From NCBI RefSeq assembly GCF_001884235.1, contig NZ_MAOI01000015.1, positions 124,001 through 188,000 on the forward strand: a DNA stretch of 64,000 nt, read 5' to 3'. The number at the start of each line of letters is the position of its first letter. The stretch's first letter is position 1. A program made the position numbers and the translations under genes. This stretch comes from Bacillus paramycoides (GTDB lineage: Bacteria; Bacillota; Bacilli; Bacillales; Bacillaceae_G). The notes under the pieces were generated by a model, which was given only the letters and a program-made list of their open reading frames with translations, did not search any database and had not been told where the DNA came from. Positions 17,742 through 25,940 of the stretch are shown piece after piece.

Positions 17742-17780
17742 AGTAGCCCTTTTCTAGAAATAGAAAAGGGCTACTTTTTT
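17742..17780 (+). terminator. Terminator of bdhA
   Basis: AGTAGCCCTTTTCTA / TAGAAAAGGGCTACT hairpin followed by TTTTTT. Confidence 0.9.
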
Positions 17781-17845
17781 TATACATTGAAAGGTGATAG
17801 ACTTTCCTTTAACTAAAGGTATTCTTGTTTGGAAGGGGGAGTCCA

Positions 17846-18190
17846 ATGCTTTCATTTGTGTTAACATTGAAACGGATGCTAAGAGCCTGTTTACGAGCGT
17901 GGAAAGATAAAGAATTTCAAGTGTTATTCGTATTAACAATCTTGACCTTAATATCTGGTACGATCTTTTATAGCACGGTTGAAGGATTACGTCCTCTTGA
18001 TGCTTTATATTTTAGTGTCGTGACGTTGACTACTGTCGGTGATGGGAATTTTAGTCCTCAAACTGATTTTGGGAAGGTATTTACGATAATATACATATTT
18101 ATCGGGATTGGACTAGTGTTTGGGTTTATTCATAAATTGGCAGTTAATGTACAATTGCCAAGTATATTATCGAATAGAAAAAAAGAGTAA
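17846..18190 (+). CDS. NaK-type cation channel (tetrameric, TVGDG filter)
   Basis: A 114-aa two-TM channel subunit. With ATG 17846, which sits 5 bases after GGAAGGGGGAG, the selectivity filter TVGDG falls at residues 63-67, the numbering of the structurally studied NaK channel of B. cereus. The sequence is near-identical to that protein as I remember it. An amphipathic M0 helix (LKRMLRACLRAWK), outer helix 25-45, pore helix 52-62 and inner helix 75-98 are visible. It conducts Na+ and K+ with little selectivity in vitro; its cell role is unknown. It is a single gene between bdhA and plcB with its own terminator. Confidence 0.92.
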   Translation: MLSFVLTLKRMLRACLRAWKDKEFQVLFVLTILTLISGTIFYSTVEGLRPLDALYFSVVTLTTVGDGNFSPQTDFGKVFTIIYIFIGIGLVFGFIHKLAVNVQLPSILSNRKKE

Positions 18191-18218
18191 AGCATGTAAT
18201 TGCTTTACTCTTTTTTTT
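18178..18218 (+). terminator. Terminator of the NaK channel gene
   Basis: AAAAGAGTAAAGCA / TGCTTTACTCTTTT hairpin overlapping the stop codon, followed by an eight-base T run. Confidence 0.9.
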
Positions 18219-18316
18219 ACAATAGTTTATATGTGTATTTGCAGTAGCTTAACAATACTTTATTACAATGTAAGTGCATTCAATCATTATATTCACTATG
18301 TATAAAGTTATAGTGA

Positions 18317-18332
18317 TATGAACATTTGCATA
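18317..18332. promoter_or_regulatory. PlcR box of plcB-sph
   Basis: TATGAACATTTGCATA is a perfect fit to TATGNAN4TNCATA. It lies 124 bases upstream of the plcB ATG, as expected for the quorum-sensing regulator PlcR, which controls this locus in B. cereus. Whether PlcR is functional in this strain cannot be seen here. Confidence 0.85.
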
Positions 18333-18455
18333 TTTTAATTTATTAATAGAATTTTAGTGAAAGGTGGGATATTCTAGTCATAGGTTAACCGGAAGACATC
18401 GTAGGATCCTAACAAAATACTTACAATAATTCAATTATAAAATGGAGGATTTCAG

Positions 18456-19307
18456 ATGAAAAAGAAAGTTCTTGCTTTAGCAGCAGCTATTACATTAGTA
18501 GCTCCGTTACAAAGTGTTGCGTTTGCTCATGAAAACGATGGAGGACAGAGAGTAGGAGTTATTCCGCGCTGGTCTGCTGAAGATAAACATAAAGAAGGCG
18601 TAAACTCTCATTTATGGATTGTAAACCGTGCAATTGATATTATGTCTCGTAATACAACACTTGTAAAACAAGATCGAGTTGCACTATTAAATGAATGGCG
18701 TACGGAGTTAGAGAACGGTATTTATGCTGCTGACTATGAAAATCCTTATTATGATAATAGTACATTTGCTTCACACTTCTATGATCCTGACAATGGGAAA
18801 ACGTATATTCCATTTGCAAAACAGGCAAAGGAAACAGGAGCTAAATATTTTAAACTAGCTGGTGATTCATACAAAAATAAAGATATGAAACAAGCATTCT
18901 TCTATTTAGGGTTATCTCTTCATTATTTAGGAGATGTAAATCAACCGATGCACGCGGCAAACTTTACAAATCTTTCGTATCCACAAGGATTCCATTCTAA
19001 ATATGAAAACTTTGTAGATACGATAAAAGATAATTATAAAGTAACGGATGGAAATGGATATTGGAACTGGAAAGGTACGAACCCTGAAGATTGGATTCAT
19101 GGAGCGGCAGTAGTTGCGAAACAAGATTACGCTGGCATTGTAAATGATAATACGAAAGATTGGTTCGTGAAAGCAGCTGTATCACAAGAGTATGCAGATA
19201 AATGGCGCGCTGAAGTTACACCAATGACAGGTAAGCGATTAATGGATGCACAACGTGTTACTGCTGGATACATCCAGCTTTGGTTTGATACGTACGGAAA
19301 TCGTTAA
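18456..19307 (+). CDS. plcB: Phosphatidylcholine-preferring phospholipase C (zinc-dependent)
   Basis: A 283-aa secreted enzyme that hydrolyses phosphatidylcholine to diacylglycerol and phosphocholine. Signal peptide is residues 1-24, a propeptide follows, and the mature enzyme begins at Trp 39 (WSAEDKHKEGVNSHLW), whose N-terminal amino group binds zinc. Other zinc-ligand regions are NPYYDNSTFASHFYDPD, LGLSLHYLGDVNQPMHAANF and FHSKYENFVD. This is a textbook three-zinc site. RBS GGAGG precedes ATG 18456. It forms the cereolysin AB unit with the sphingomyelinase gene 77 bases downstream. A PlcR box lies upstream. Confidence 0.96.
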   Translation: MKKKVLALAAAITLVAPLQSVAFAHENDGGQRVGVIPRWSAEDKHKEGVNSHLWIVNRAIDIMSRNTTLVKQDRVALLNEWRTELENGIYAADYENPYYDNSTFASHFYDPDNGKTYIPFAKQAKETGAKYFKLAGDSYKNKDMKQAFFYLGLSLHYLGDVNQPMHAANFTNLSYPQGFHSKYENFVDTIKDNYKVTDGNGYWNWKGTNPEDWIHGAAVVAKQDYAGIVNDNTKDWFVKAAVSQEYADKWRAEVTPMTGKRLMDAQRVTAGYIQLWFDTYGNR

Positions 19308-19314
19308 GTATTTG

Positions 19315-19352
19315 AAAAAGGTCAAATCTCCGAATAGAGTATTTGGCCTTTT
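19315..19352 (+). terminator. Intercistronic hairpin between plcB and sph
   Basis: AAAAAGGTCAAAT / ATTTGGCCTTTTT hairpin with a short T run lies in the 77-base gap. It resembles an intrinsic terminator and could lower sph expression relative to plcB, or protect the plcB end of a processed transcript. Confidence 0.55.
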
Positions 19353-19384
19353 TATCAATATACAGTACATGGAGGTTATGAGAC

Positions 19385-20386
19385 GTGAAAAGTAAGTTGC
19401 TAAAAGGTGTACTTAGCTTTGGGATTGGCCTAGGAGCTTTATATAGCGGATCTTCTGCTCAAGCGGAAATGTCTACAAATCAAAATGATACATTAAAAGT
19501 GATGACTCATAATGTATACATGTTATCAACGAATTTATATCCGAACTGGGGACAAAGCCAGCGTGCTGATTTAATTGGGGCAGCGGATTATATGAAAAAT
19601 CAAGATGTTGTTATATTAAATGAAGTATTTGATAATAGCGCTTCAGATCGTTTGTTAGGGAATTTAAAGAAAGAATATCCAAACCAAACAGCGGTATTAG
19701 GTCGTAGTAATGGAAACGAATGGGATAAAACGTTAGGAAACTATTCATCTTCGACCCCTGAAGATGGCGGTGTAGCTATTGTAAGTAAATGGCCGATCGT
19801 TGAAAAGATTCAATATGTATTTGAAAAAGGATGCGGGCCAGATAACTTATCAAATAAAGGATTCGTATACACAAAAGTTAAGAAAAATGATCGTTTCGTT
19901 CATGTAATTGGGACGCATTTACAAGCTGAAGATAGTATGTGTGGAAAAACTTCGCCAGCATCTGTACGTACAAAACAGCTACAAGAAGTTCAAGAGTTTA
20001 TTACGAATAAAAATATACCGAATAATGAGTATGTGTTAATTGGTGGCGATATGAATGTGAATAAAATAAATGCTGAGAATAATAGCAATTCAGAGTATGC
20101 ATCTATGTTTAAAACATTACATGCGTCTGTACCATCTTATGCAGGACATACAGCAACTTGGGATGCAACGACAAATAGTATTGCAAAGTATAATTTCCCA
20201 GATGCTCCAGCAGAATATTTAGATTACATTGTTTCTAGTAAAGACCATGCAAATCCAGTACGTATAGAAAATAAAGTGTTGCAGCCAAAGTCTCCAGAAT
20301 GGTCTGCTACATCATGGTTCCAAAAATATACGTATAATGATTACTCTGATCATTATCCAGTAGAGGCGACTATTTCTATGAAGTAG
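19385..20386 (+). CDS. sph: Sphingomyelinase C (secreted haemolysin)
   Basis: A 333-aa DNase I-fold phosphodiesterase that splits sphingomyelin to ceramide and phosphocholine. Signal peptide is residues 1-27 (SAQA-EM). Catalytic regions are HNVYMLSTNLY, LNEVFDNSASD (metal-binding Glu), GTHLQAED, GGDMNVNKINAENN and YSDHYPVEA (catalytic His near residue 323). Start is GTG 19385, spaced from GGAGG by 9 bases; the ATG at 19378 hits a stop after five codons. Second gene of the plcB-sph unit under PlcR. Two-Cys pair is present in GCGPDN and SMCGK. Confidence 0.95.
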   Translation: MKSKLLKGVLSFGIGLGALYSGSSAQAEMSTNQNDTLKVMTHNVYMLSTNLYPNWGQSQRADLIGAADYMKNQDVVILNEVFDNSASDRLLGNLKKEYPNQTAVLGRSNGNEWDKTLGNYSSSTPEDGGVAIVSKWPIVEKIQYVFEKGCGPDNLSNKGFVYTKVKKNDRFVHVIGTHLQAEDSMCGKTSPASVRTKQLQEVQEFITNKNIPNNEYVLIGGDMNVNKINAENNSNSEYASMFKTLHASVPSYAGHTATWDATTNSIAKYNFPDAPAEYLDYIVSSKDHANPVRIENKVLQPKSPEWSATSWFQKYTYNDYSDHYPVEATISMK

Positions 20387-20387
20387 T

Positions 20388-20424
20388 CAAAAAAGTTTCT
20401 TCGTGAAGAAGAAACTTTTTTTAT
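20388..20424 (+). terminator. Terminator of plcB-sph
   Basis: AAAAAGTTTCTT / AAGAAACTTTTT hairpin with T run, directly after the sph stop. Confidence 0.85.
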
Positions 20425-20492
20425 TTGAAAACAGGAAAATCAATCTTTCTTTCCAATATGTATAAGACATATATAGAAGAGGAGAGAAAGAT

Positions 20493-21665
20493 GTGGATAG
20501 AAGTATTTTTAAAGAGCTTCCATTACCGTGTGCATTTTTAGATGAAGTGGCTTTAGAGAGAAATATTCAATCTATTATTAAGTTAAGTGGTCATAAAAAG
20601 ATTCGTATAGCGAGTAAATCATTACGTTCTGTTTCAACTATGAAAAAGATTTTAGCTACAAATGATTGTTTTCAAGGTATTATGTGCTTTTCACCTAGAG
20701 AAGCTTTATTTTTAATTGAACAAGGATTTAATGATTTGTTGCTAGGGTATCCTGCTTATAATGAAAGGGCTTTATATGAAATTAGTCTACTTACAAAGCA
20801 AGGTTTTATTATTACTTGTATGGTGGATTGCGAAGAGCATATTGTTTATTTAGAAAAAATTGCTGAGAAGTCTAGTGGGTGTTTTCGAGTTTGTTTAGAT
20901 ATTGATATGAGTAGTCGTTTTTTTCGATTTCATTTTGGTGTAAGAAGATCTCCGGTAAAAGATGTCCAGAATGCTTTAAAAATAGTAGAAAAGGTGAAGG
21001 CATCACCATATTTAATCTTAGATGGTGTAATGGGCTATGAAGCTCAAATCGCTGGGGTTGGAGATGATATGCCAAAACAATGGCTTCAAAATAAACTTAT
21101 TTCGTATTTAAAGAGGAAATCAGTACTAGAAATTAATAAAAGAAGAGGGAATATCGTAAAAGAAATACAAAATCTTGGTGTTGAACTAAGGTTTGTAAAT
21201 GGAGGAGGAACCGGAAGTATAAAATCAACCGAGCAAGATAACTCAGTTACGGAGATTACTGTAGGCTCTGCTTTTTATTCGCCCAAACTGTTTGATTATT
21301 ATAAAGAAGTAAAATTTCAGCCAGCCGTTGGATTTGCTTTACAAGTTGTACGTAAACCTGACCGGTATATTTATACTTGCCTAGGTGGAGGGTATATTGC
21401 TTCAGGTGCAGTTGGTAAGGATAAAGAGCCTGAGGTTTGGAAACCAGATGGTGCAAAGTTATTAGCGTTAGAAGGTGCTGGCGAAGTGCAAACGCCGGTT
21501 TATTACAACGGTGACGAACAATTGTATATAGGAGATACTATATTGCTTCGCCATAGTAAGGCTGGGGAATTATGTGAGCGCTTTCCTGTTTTGTATCGTA
21601 TTAAACAAGGGGAAATTGTTGGAGAGTATTCAACATATCGGGGGGATAACCAATGCTTTCTGTAA
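20493..21665 (+). CDS. PLP-dependent fold-III enzyme (alanine racemase-like N domain; amino acid deaminase/aldolase family)
   Basis: A 390-aa protein of the D-threonine-aldolase / alanine-racemase-N group (COG3616). The N-terminal barrel contains the probable PLP lysine in RIASKSLRS (Lys 42), and NGGGTGSIKST near 240 is the phosphate-binding region. The C-terminal half resembles the beta-domain of D-amino-acid deaminases. GTG 20493 is well spaced from GAGGAGAG; an ATG two bases earlier is in a frame that stops early. The reaction is unknown. It overlaps by 13 bases with an FAD-linked sugar-acid oxidase, so the two act together, possibly on a hydroxy- or amino-sugar acid. Confidence 0.7.
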   Translation: MDRSIFKELPLPCAFLDEVALERNIQSIIKLSGHKKIRIASKSLRSVSTMKKILATNDCFQGIMCFSPREALFLIEQGFNDLLLGYPAYNERALYEISLLTKQGFIITCMVDCEEHIVYLEKIAEKSSGCFRVCLDIDMSSRFFRFHFGVRRSPVKDVQNALKIVEKVKASPYLILDGVMGYEAQIAGVGDDMPKQWLQNKLISYLKRKSVLEINKRRGNIVKEIQNLGVELRFVNGGGTGSIKSTEQDNSVTEITVGSAFYSPKLFDYYKEVKFQPAVGFALQVVRKPDRYIYTCLGGGYIASGAVGKDKEPEVWKPDGAKLLALEGAGEVQTPVYYNGDEQLYIGDTILLRHSKAGELCERFPVLYRIKQGEIVGEYSTYRGDNQCFL

Positions 21666-22972
21666 AGGGACAAAAATGGAAAAATTGGACAGGTAATATA
21701 GAAGGAACTCCGCAGTATACGATGTATCCTGAAAGTATACAAGATGTAGTAGAAGTGGTGAGACTTGCACAAGAAAAGGGGAAGAAAATCCGGGTTGTTG
21801 GTTCAGGACATTCTTTTACACCCCTCGTTCAAACAGAAGAAATTTTAATTTCTTTAGATGAATTGAGTGGGATTACGAATGTGGATTCAGAGAAGATGAC
21901 AGTAGAAGTGTGGGCGGGAACAAAACTACATGATTTAGGAAAATTACTTGAGGAGAAAGGTTATGGGCAAGAGAACTTAGGGGACATTGATTCGCAATCT
22001 ATTGCAGGGGCAATTAGTACAGGAACTCATGGGACCGGTGCTACATTTGGAAGTTTATCAACACAAGTGATAGAAATTACAGCAGTTTTGTCTACAGGTG
22101 AGAGTATTGTTTGCTCTGAAAGAGAGAACTATGAGTATTGGAAAGCGTTCCAGCTATCACTTGGAATGCTTGGTATCATTGTGAAGGTTAAACTGAAAGT
22201 TATTCCAGCGTACTCACTTGTTTACAAAAGTGAAAAACAGTCTTTTTCTGTAGTAATGGATAAACTGGAAGAATATAAACGAAATCGTCATTTTGAATTT
22301 TTCGTTTTTCCTTATTCAGATGACGTTCAAGTGAAACTTACAAATGAAACAACGAGTAAAGGAACTGATTTGAAGTGGCATAAACTCAAGGTGGAACTAC
22401 TTGAGAATAGGATCTTTTCTTTATTATCTAAAGGGTGTAAGTGGTTTCCTTCTATTAGTAAAGGAGTAAGTCAATTATCAGCCAAGGCTGTACTTAATAC
22501 AAAAATAATTGGACCAAGCTATGAAGTGTTTGCTACATCGCGTACAGTTCCTTTTTATGAAATGGAGTATAGTGTCCCTTCAAAGTATATGAGGGCTGCT
22601 GTCGAAGAGATTTCAAATCTTATTGAAAAGAAAAAGTATAAAGTGCATTTTCCAATTGAATGTCGCTATGTGCAGGGTGATGATATATGGCTCAGTCCGG
22701 CGTACGGAAGGGATTCAGCATATATTGCTGTTCATATGTATAAAGGTATGAAGTATGCTGCTTATTTTGGTGAGGTGGAGCAAATCTTTCGAAAGTATGA
22801 AGGGCGCCCACATTGGGGGAAAATGCATACATTAACGTATGAACAATTACAGTATATATACCCAGAATTTCATTCGTTTTTAAAGGTGAGGAAGTTACTA
22901 GACGAAACGGGAATGTTTTTTAATCCTTATGCAGAAAAGTTATTTACGATTATGAAAAAAGCTGACAAATAA
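21653..22972 (+). CDS. FAD-linked aldonolactone/alditol oxidase (D-arabinono-1,4-lactone oxidase family)
   Basis: A 439-aa VAO-superfamily flavoprotein. The FAD_binding_4 domain holds RVVGSGHSFTPLV; His 53 is the residue expected to carry covalent FAD. A second signature is SIAGAISTGTHGTG near 120-133. The C-terminal ALO domain ends with HWGKMHT near 385. Relatives oxidise sugar alcohols or aldonolactones with O2, producing H2O2. ATG 21653 follows GGGGGAT. It is translationally coupled to the PLP enzyme upstream. The last codons, KKADK, lie inside a palindromic terminator shared with the convergent gene. Confidence 0.8.
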   Translation: MLSVKGQKWKNWTGNIEGTPQYTMYPESIQDVVEVVRLAQEKGKKIRVVGSGHSFTPLVQTEEILISLDELSGITNVDSEKMTVEVWAGTKLHDLGKLLEEKGYGQENLGDIDSQSIAGAISTGTHGTGATFGSLSTQVIEITAVLSTGESIVCSERENYEYWKAFQLSLGMLGIIVKVKLKVIPAYSLVYKSEKQSFSVVMDKLEEYKRNRHFEFFVFPYSDDVQVKLTNETTSKGTDLKWHKLKVELLENRIFSLLSKGCKWFPSISKGVSQLSAKAVLNTKIIGPSYEVFATSRTVPFYEMEYSVPSKYMRAAVEEISNLIEKKKYKVHFPIECRYVQGDDIWLSPAYGRDSAYIAVHMYKGMKYAAYFGEVEQIFRKYEGRPHWGKMHTLTYEQLQYIYPEFHSFLKVRKLLDETGMFFNPYAEKLFTIMKKADK

Positions 22973-22990
22973 TTATTTGTCAGCTTTTTT
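22955..22990. terminator. Bidirectional terminator that also encodes both protein ends
   Basis: A perfect 36-base palindrome, half-site AAAAAAGCTGACAAATAA. It contains the stop codons of both convergent genes, which start one base apart. Because it is palindromic, both proteins end in KKADK. Confidence 0.9.
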
Positions 22991-24124
22991 AAGTGTAATT
23001 GCATTTCTTGTATGACTAATACGCTCGTAAAATAGTAATTTATCACGGCTAAATACATGCAATAAAACATGAATAATAAATAGACCGTTAATTACGAATA
23101 GGAATAGTAATATAACCATTAATATTAAAGGTTCTGTGCGGTTTAAAATAGAACTGCTAGAAAGAACATAATTGATTCCTCCTAAAACAAAGTAGAATAT
23201 GCCGTAACGAATGAATAGTTCTTTCATTGTAATACGCTCCGTTTTTCCTTTAATGTAAATACGAAGCAAAGCTTTTCCAATCGTTTTTCCGTTCGTAAAG
23301 TATGGAATGATAATAAAGTAAATAAAGATCGAACATGTAATGAAAATAAGTTCGTATATATTTGTGTAAGATTGAATACTAGAAATAAAGAGAGAGTTTC
23401 CTTTGTTTTTAATGACAGGTACAACGATAGATAAGAAAATCCAATCAATTTGCATAGCGATGAGACGACGAACGAATCCGACTGGTTTTGTTTCTAGATT
23501 AATATGACTATCTAATTCGCTTGCTTTTGGAAGGAAGTAAGTAAATATTGGTGCAATAATAAAACCAATTACTCCTCCTAATGTGTTTAAAAACAGGTCG
23601 TCGATATCGAATAAGCGATATGCACAATTATATATACCATATAATCCAGTTACTTGTGTTATTTCAAAAAATAGTGAAAGACAAAAAGAGATGCAAATCG
23701 TCTGTAGGAAACTACGTCGGAAATAATAACGTAAGTAAATACCGAATGGAACGGTTAGTAGAACATTAAAAGCTACTTGTAAGAATGCAGATTCTTTTAA
23801 TAAATAGAAATAAGTAGTTGGTTTCGTTAAAATTGCCGATGTATGATTACGAATCTCTTGTACGAAATAAAATGGTGAGAGCTGCATATGTTGTGTATTG
23901 GCCGGTTGTAGGCTACAAGTATCATACGTTTGTGGTAATGGCAGAATAACAAGAAAATAGGCATTTAATAAATAGAGTAATAAAGAGTATAAAATAAATG
24001 AGCGCCATTTATTTAAGTAACCGTATTTTCGATAATTAAATATTAAAAAAGGGATTAAGAGAAACATTGCTAAAATAGGAAATAAAATAAATGCTGTTTT
24101 GATTGGGAATAAATATGTCGTCAA
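22973..24124 (-). CDS. VanZ-like / RDD-domain membrane protein
   Basis: A 383-aa polytopic membrane protein. Residues 1-190 read as a VanZ-like domain (LPLPQTYDTC, TVPFGIYLRYYFRRSF, FDIDDLFLNTLGGVIGF), and residues 210-370 as an RDD domain with VRRLIAMQIDWIFLS and GKTIGKALLRIYIKG. VanZ-type proteins are linked to teicoplanin resistance and envelope functions; RDD proteins are varied transporters. The fused protein has no known substrate. It is convergent with the oxidase gene and shares its terminator. Confidence 0.75.
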   Translation of the reverse strand: MTTYLFPIKTAFILFPILAMFLLIPFLIFNYRKYGYLNKWRSFILYSLLLYLLNAYFLVILPLPQTYDTCSLQPANTQHMQLSPFYFVQEIRNHTSAILTKPTTYFYLLKESAFLQVAFNVLLTVPFGIYLRYYFRRSFLQTICISFCLSLFFEITQVTGLYGIYNCAYRLFDIDDLFLNTLGGVIGFIIAPIFTYFLPKASELDSHINLETKPVGFVRRLIAMQIDWIFLSIVVPVIKNKGNSLFISSIQSYTNIYELIFITCSIFIYFIIIPYFTNGKTIGKALLRIYIKGKTERITMKELFIRYGIFYFVLGGINYVLSSSSILNRTEPLILMVILLFLFVINGLFIIHVLLHVFSRDKLLFYERISHTRNAITLKKADK

Positions 24125-24286
24125 AATGAAACTCCTTTCAATTAAAATCCGTCTATCATTATAGCGCTAAAAGGAGTTTGTAACAAAGTTAAAATAGAAA
24201 AAATTACAAATTAAACTCATATTAAGTTATAATTAAATTTAATATAAATATATTATGATAATATAAGTTGAGAGAGGGTACATGAT

Positions 24287-24490
24287 ATGCAATATGAGCT
24301 TTTTTCTATAAGTGGGGATCATATTACGACTTTTGAAAGCGCATGGCGTTTTCAGGAGGGGGAACAGATTTTTGTCCATGATGATAATACAAAACGAAAC
24401 TTTATTATTATTCGCTTAACACATGATTTATTTCAAAAAAATACACATGTTATTCGCTTGTATTGTCAGGAAAAGAAAGTTTATGCATAA
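24287..24490 (+). CDS. Small hypothetical protein (67 aa)
   Basis: A 67-aa soluble-looking ORF preceded by GAGAGAGGG, 11 bases before ATG 24287, and followed at once by a terminator. Both signals support expression. The protein is rich in aromatic and charged residues and has no membrane segment or known motif. I do not recognise a family. Confidence 0.6.
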   Translation: MQYELFSISGDHITTFESAWRFQEGEQIFVHDDNTKRNFIIIRLTHDLFQKNTHVIRLYCQEKKVYA

Positions 24491-24492
24491 GG

Positions 24493-24534
24493 AGAAACCT
24501 CTTACTGTATGGGGGCAGTAAGAGGTTTTCTATT
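24493..24534 (+). terminator. Terminator of the 67-aa gene
   Basis: GAAACCTCTTACTG / CAGTAAGAGGTTTTC hairpin, T-rich at its end. It overlaps the stop codon region of the leftward neighbour. Confidence 0.8.
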
Positions 24535-24817
24535 TCATATAGGAAGCATTGGATTTTGAAGAAAGGATATAATTTTGCACTTGGTGCTTCCACGTTTCAC
24601 CGCTCTTTCTTTGAGGCAGCCACTCATGATAATCTTGTTGTGTTTTCCATAACATACGAACCATATATTCAGCGCCAGCATCTGTACGATGCACGTGCGA
24701 AAATTCTATGTTAATAAAACCTTGTGTGCCAGACGATGGATAATGCTGTCTAAGCGAATGAAATATTTCATTTTCATAGCCATATTTAATATGAATAAGT
24801 TTAGTAACAATAAACAT
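24530..24817 (-). CDS. Antibiotic-biosynthesis-monooxygenase-domain protein (ABM family, dimeric ferredoxin-like fold)
   Basis: A 95-aa protein with the ABM pattern: an N-terminal strand FIVTKLIHIKYGYENEIF, central GFINIEFSHVHR, then MVRMLWKTQQDYHEWLPQ with the conserved Trp, and a C-terminal helix. IsdG-type haem oxygenases and quinol monooxygenases share this fold; haem ligands cannot be confirmed here. ATG 24817 has AGGTGTTCGTATG upstream. Monocistronic. A good CodY-like sequence lies about 103 bases upstream. Confidence 0.6.
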   Translation of the reverse strand: MFIVTKLIHIKYGYENEIFHSLRQHYPSSGTQGFINIEFSHVHRTDAGAEYMVRMLWKTQQDYHEWLPQRKSGETWKHQVQNYILSSKSNASYMK

Positions 24818-24919
24818 ACGAACACCTCTTTTTCGATAATAATAAAAAACAAGATAGAAGAGAGAACTTTAATTTTCTTTATACATGTAAGGGAAAGTAG
24901 TGAGGATAATTAAAATTAT

Positions 24920-24934
24920 ACTATTCAGAAAATT
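24920..24934. promoter_or_regulatory. CodY-box-like sequence
   Basis: ACTATTCAGAAAATT matches 13 of 15 bases of the CodY consensus AATTTTCWGAAAATT. It lies between the ABM gene and uppP, upstream of the ABM gene. AT-rich DNA gives chance matches, so this is tentative. Confidence 0.3.
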
Positions 24935-24975
24935 CAAAGTAAATAATGAAACTTATTTTTATTTGAAATATAAAA

Positions 24976-25014
24976 AAGAAAGTCATCCTATTTTAATAGA
25001 ATGACTTTCTTTAA
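24976..25014 (-). terminator. Terminator of uppP
   Basis: AAAGAAAGTCAT / ATGACTTTCTTT hairpin with a T run on the minus-strand exit side, shortly after the uppP stop. Confidence 0.8.
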
Positions 25015-25021
25015 AGAGTGT

Positions 25022-25035
25022 AAGTTTCACTTTAT
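25022..25035 (-). repeat. 14-base stub identical to the 5' end of the bcr1-like repeats
   Basis: Read on the minus strand, ATAAAGTGAAACTT overlaps the uppP stop codon and equals the first 14 bases of the full bcr1 copies at 12171 and 14894. The rest of the element is absent. It may be a deletion remnant, an excision scar, or chance. Confidence 0.4.
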
Positions 25036-25844
25036 AAGAAAATGATAGTGAGTACACCTACGATAATACAGTAGAAAGAGAAATATTTTAAATTTCCTTT
25101 TGCCATAATGTTCATAAACCATTTTAATGAAATATATGTCATGATAAATGTCGCGATGAACGCAACAAGATAAGGTACAAATAATGTATCTAAATTTGGA
25201 TCTTTTGCAATATCTGTAATACTTAGCAATAAACCACCTAAGCTAACAGGAATATATAGTAAGAATGAGAAGCGAAGAGCAGTTTCTTGCTTCATACCAA
25301 GTAACATTGCCGCTACGATTGTAGCACCAGATCTGCTTATGCCAGGAATTAGTGCGCAAGCTTGTGCTAGACCGACAATGATTGCATCTTTCATAGAAAG
25401 ATCGCCATCATTTTTACGTCCACGCAAGTTTCTAATAATCCAAAGGCCGATAGCAGTAATGAGGAGAGAAATCCCAACCATTTTAACACCTTTTAAGTAC
25501 TGATCGATATAATCTTTGAATAAAACTCCAATTACACCTGCTGGAATGGTTGCAATAATAAGGTAAGTAATAAAGAAGAAATCTGATTTTGCATCTTCTG
25601 CTCTTGTAAATATATAAGATAGACCATTTTTTGTTAGACGAACTAAGTCATTTCTATAAATAAGTAATACAGCTAATAATGAAGCTGAATTAACAAGTAG
25701 CTCAAAGCTAAACCCTTCTATTTCTAGTCCTAGCAAATGTTGTGCTAAAACGAGGTGACCGCTTGAAGAAATCGGAATTGGTTCTGTTAGTCCTTGGAAC
25801 AGGCCAAGAATTAAATATTTTAAAATGTAATAAAATTGTTCCAT
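25032..25844 (-). CDS. uppP: Undecaprenyl-diphosphatase (BacA/UppP family)
   Basis: A 270-aa polytopic membrane enzyme that dephosphorylates undecaprenyl pyrophosphate to recycle the cell-wall lipid carrier; overproduction gives bacitracin resistance. Conserved motif 1 is [19 protein letters not shown] near residues 14-32, and motif 2 is [10 protein letters not shown] near 172. About eight hydrophobic segments. The first acid position of the usual EGxTE motif is Gln here (QGLTE). ATG 25844 follows GGAGGATGTT. Monocistronic. Confidence 0.92.
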   Translation of the reverse strand: MEQFYYILKYLILGLFQGLTEPIPISSSGHLVLAQHLLGLEIEGFSFELLVNSASLLAVLLIYRNDLVRLTKNGLSYIFTRAEDAKSDFFFITYLIIATIPAGVIGVLFKDYIDQYLKGVKMVGISLLITAIGLWIIRNLRGRKNDGDLSMKDAIIVGLAQACALIPGISRSGATIVAAMLLGMKQETALRFSFLLYIPVSLGGLLLSITDIAKDPNLDTLFVPYLVAFIATFIMTYISLKWFMNIMAKGNLKYFSFYCIIVGVLTIIFL

Positions 25845-25940
25845 AACATCCTCCTTGTGTATTAGTCGAAAGAAACAATTGTTTTATTATAACAAAAGAG
25901 AGGACGAATATTGAGAAGAAAATAATATTCAAAATATAAT

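Noticed and set aside
20456-20471. PlcR-box-like sequence TATGTATAAGACATA upstream of the PLP-enzyme gene
   Set aside because: The inner spacing is three bases, not four, so it does not fit TATGNAN4TNCATA; no other PlcR support.
24463-24913. Plus-strand frames of 74-83 codons overlapping the ABM-domain gene
   Set aside because: They lie opposite a better supported CDS or across a terminator and lack ribosome binding sites.
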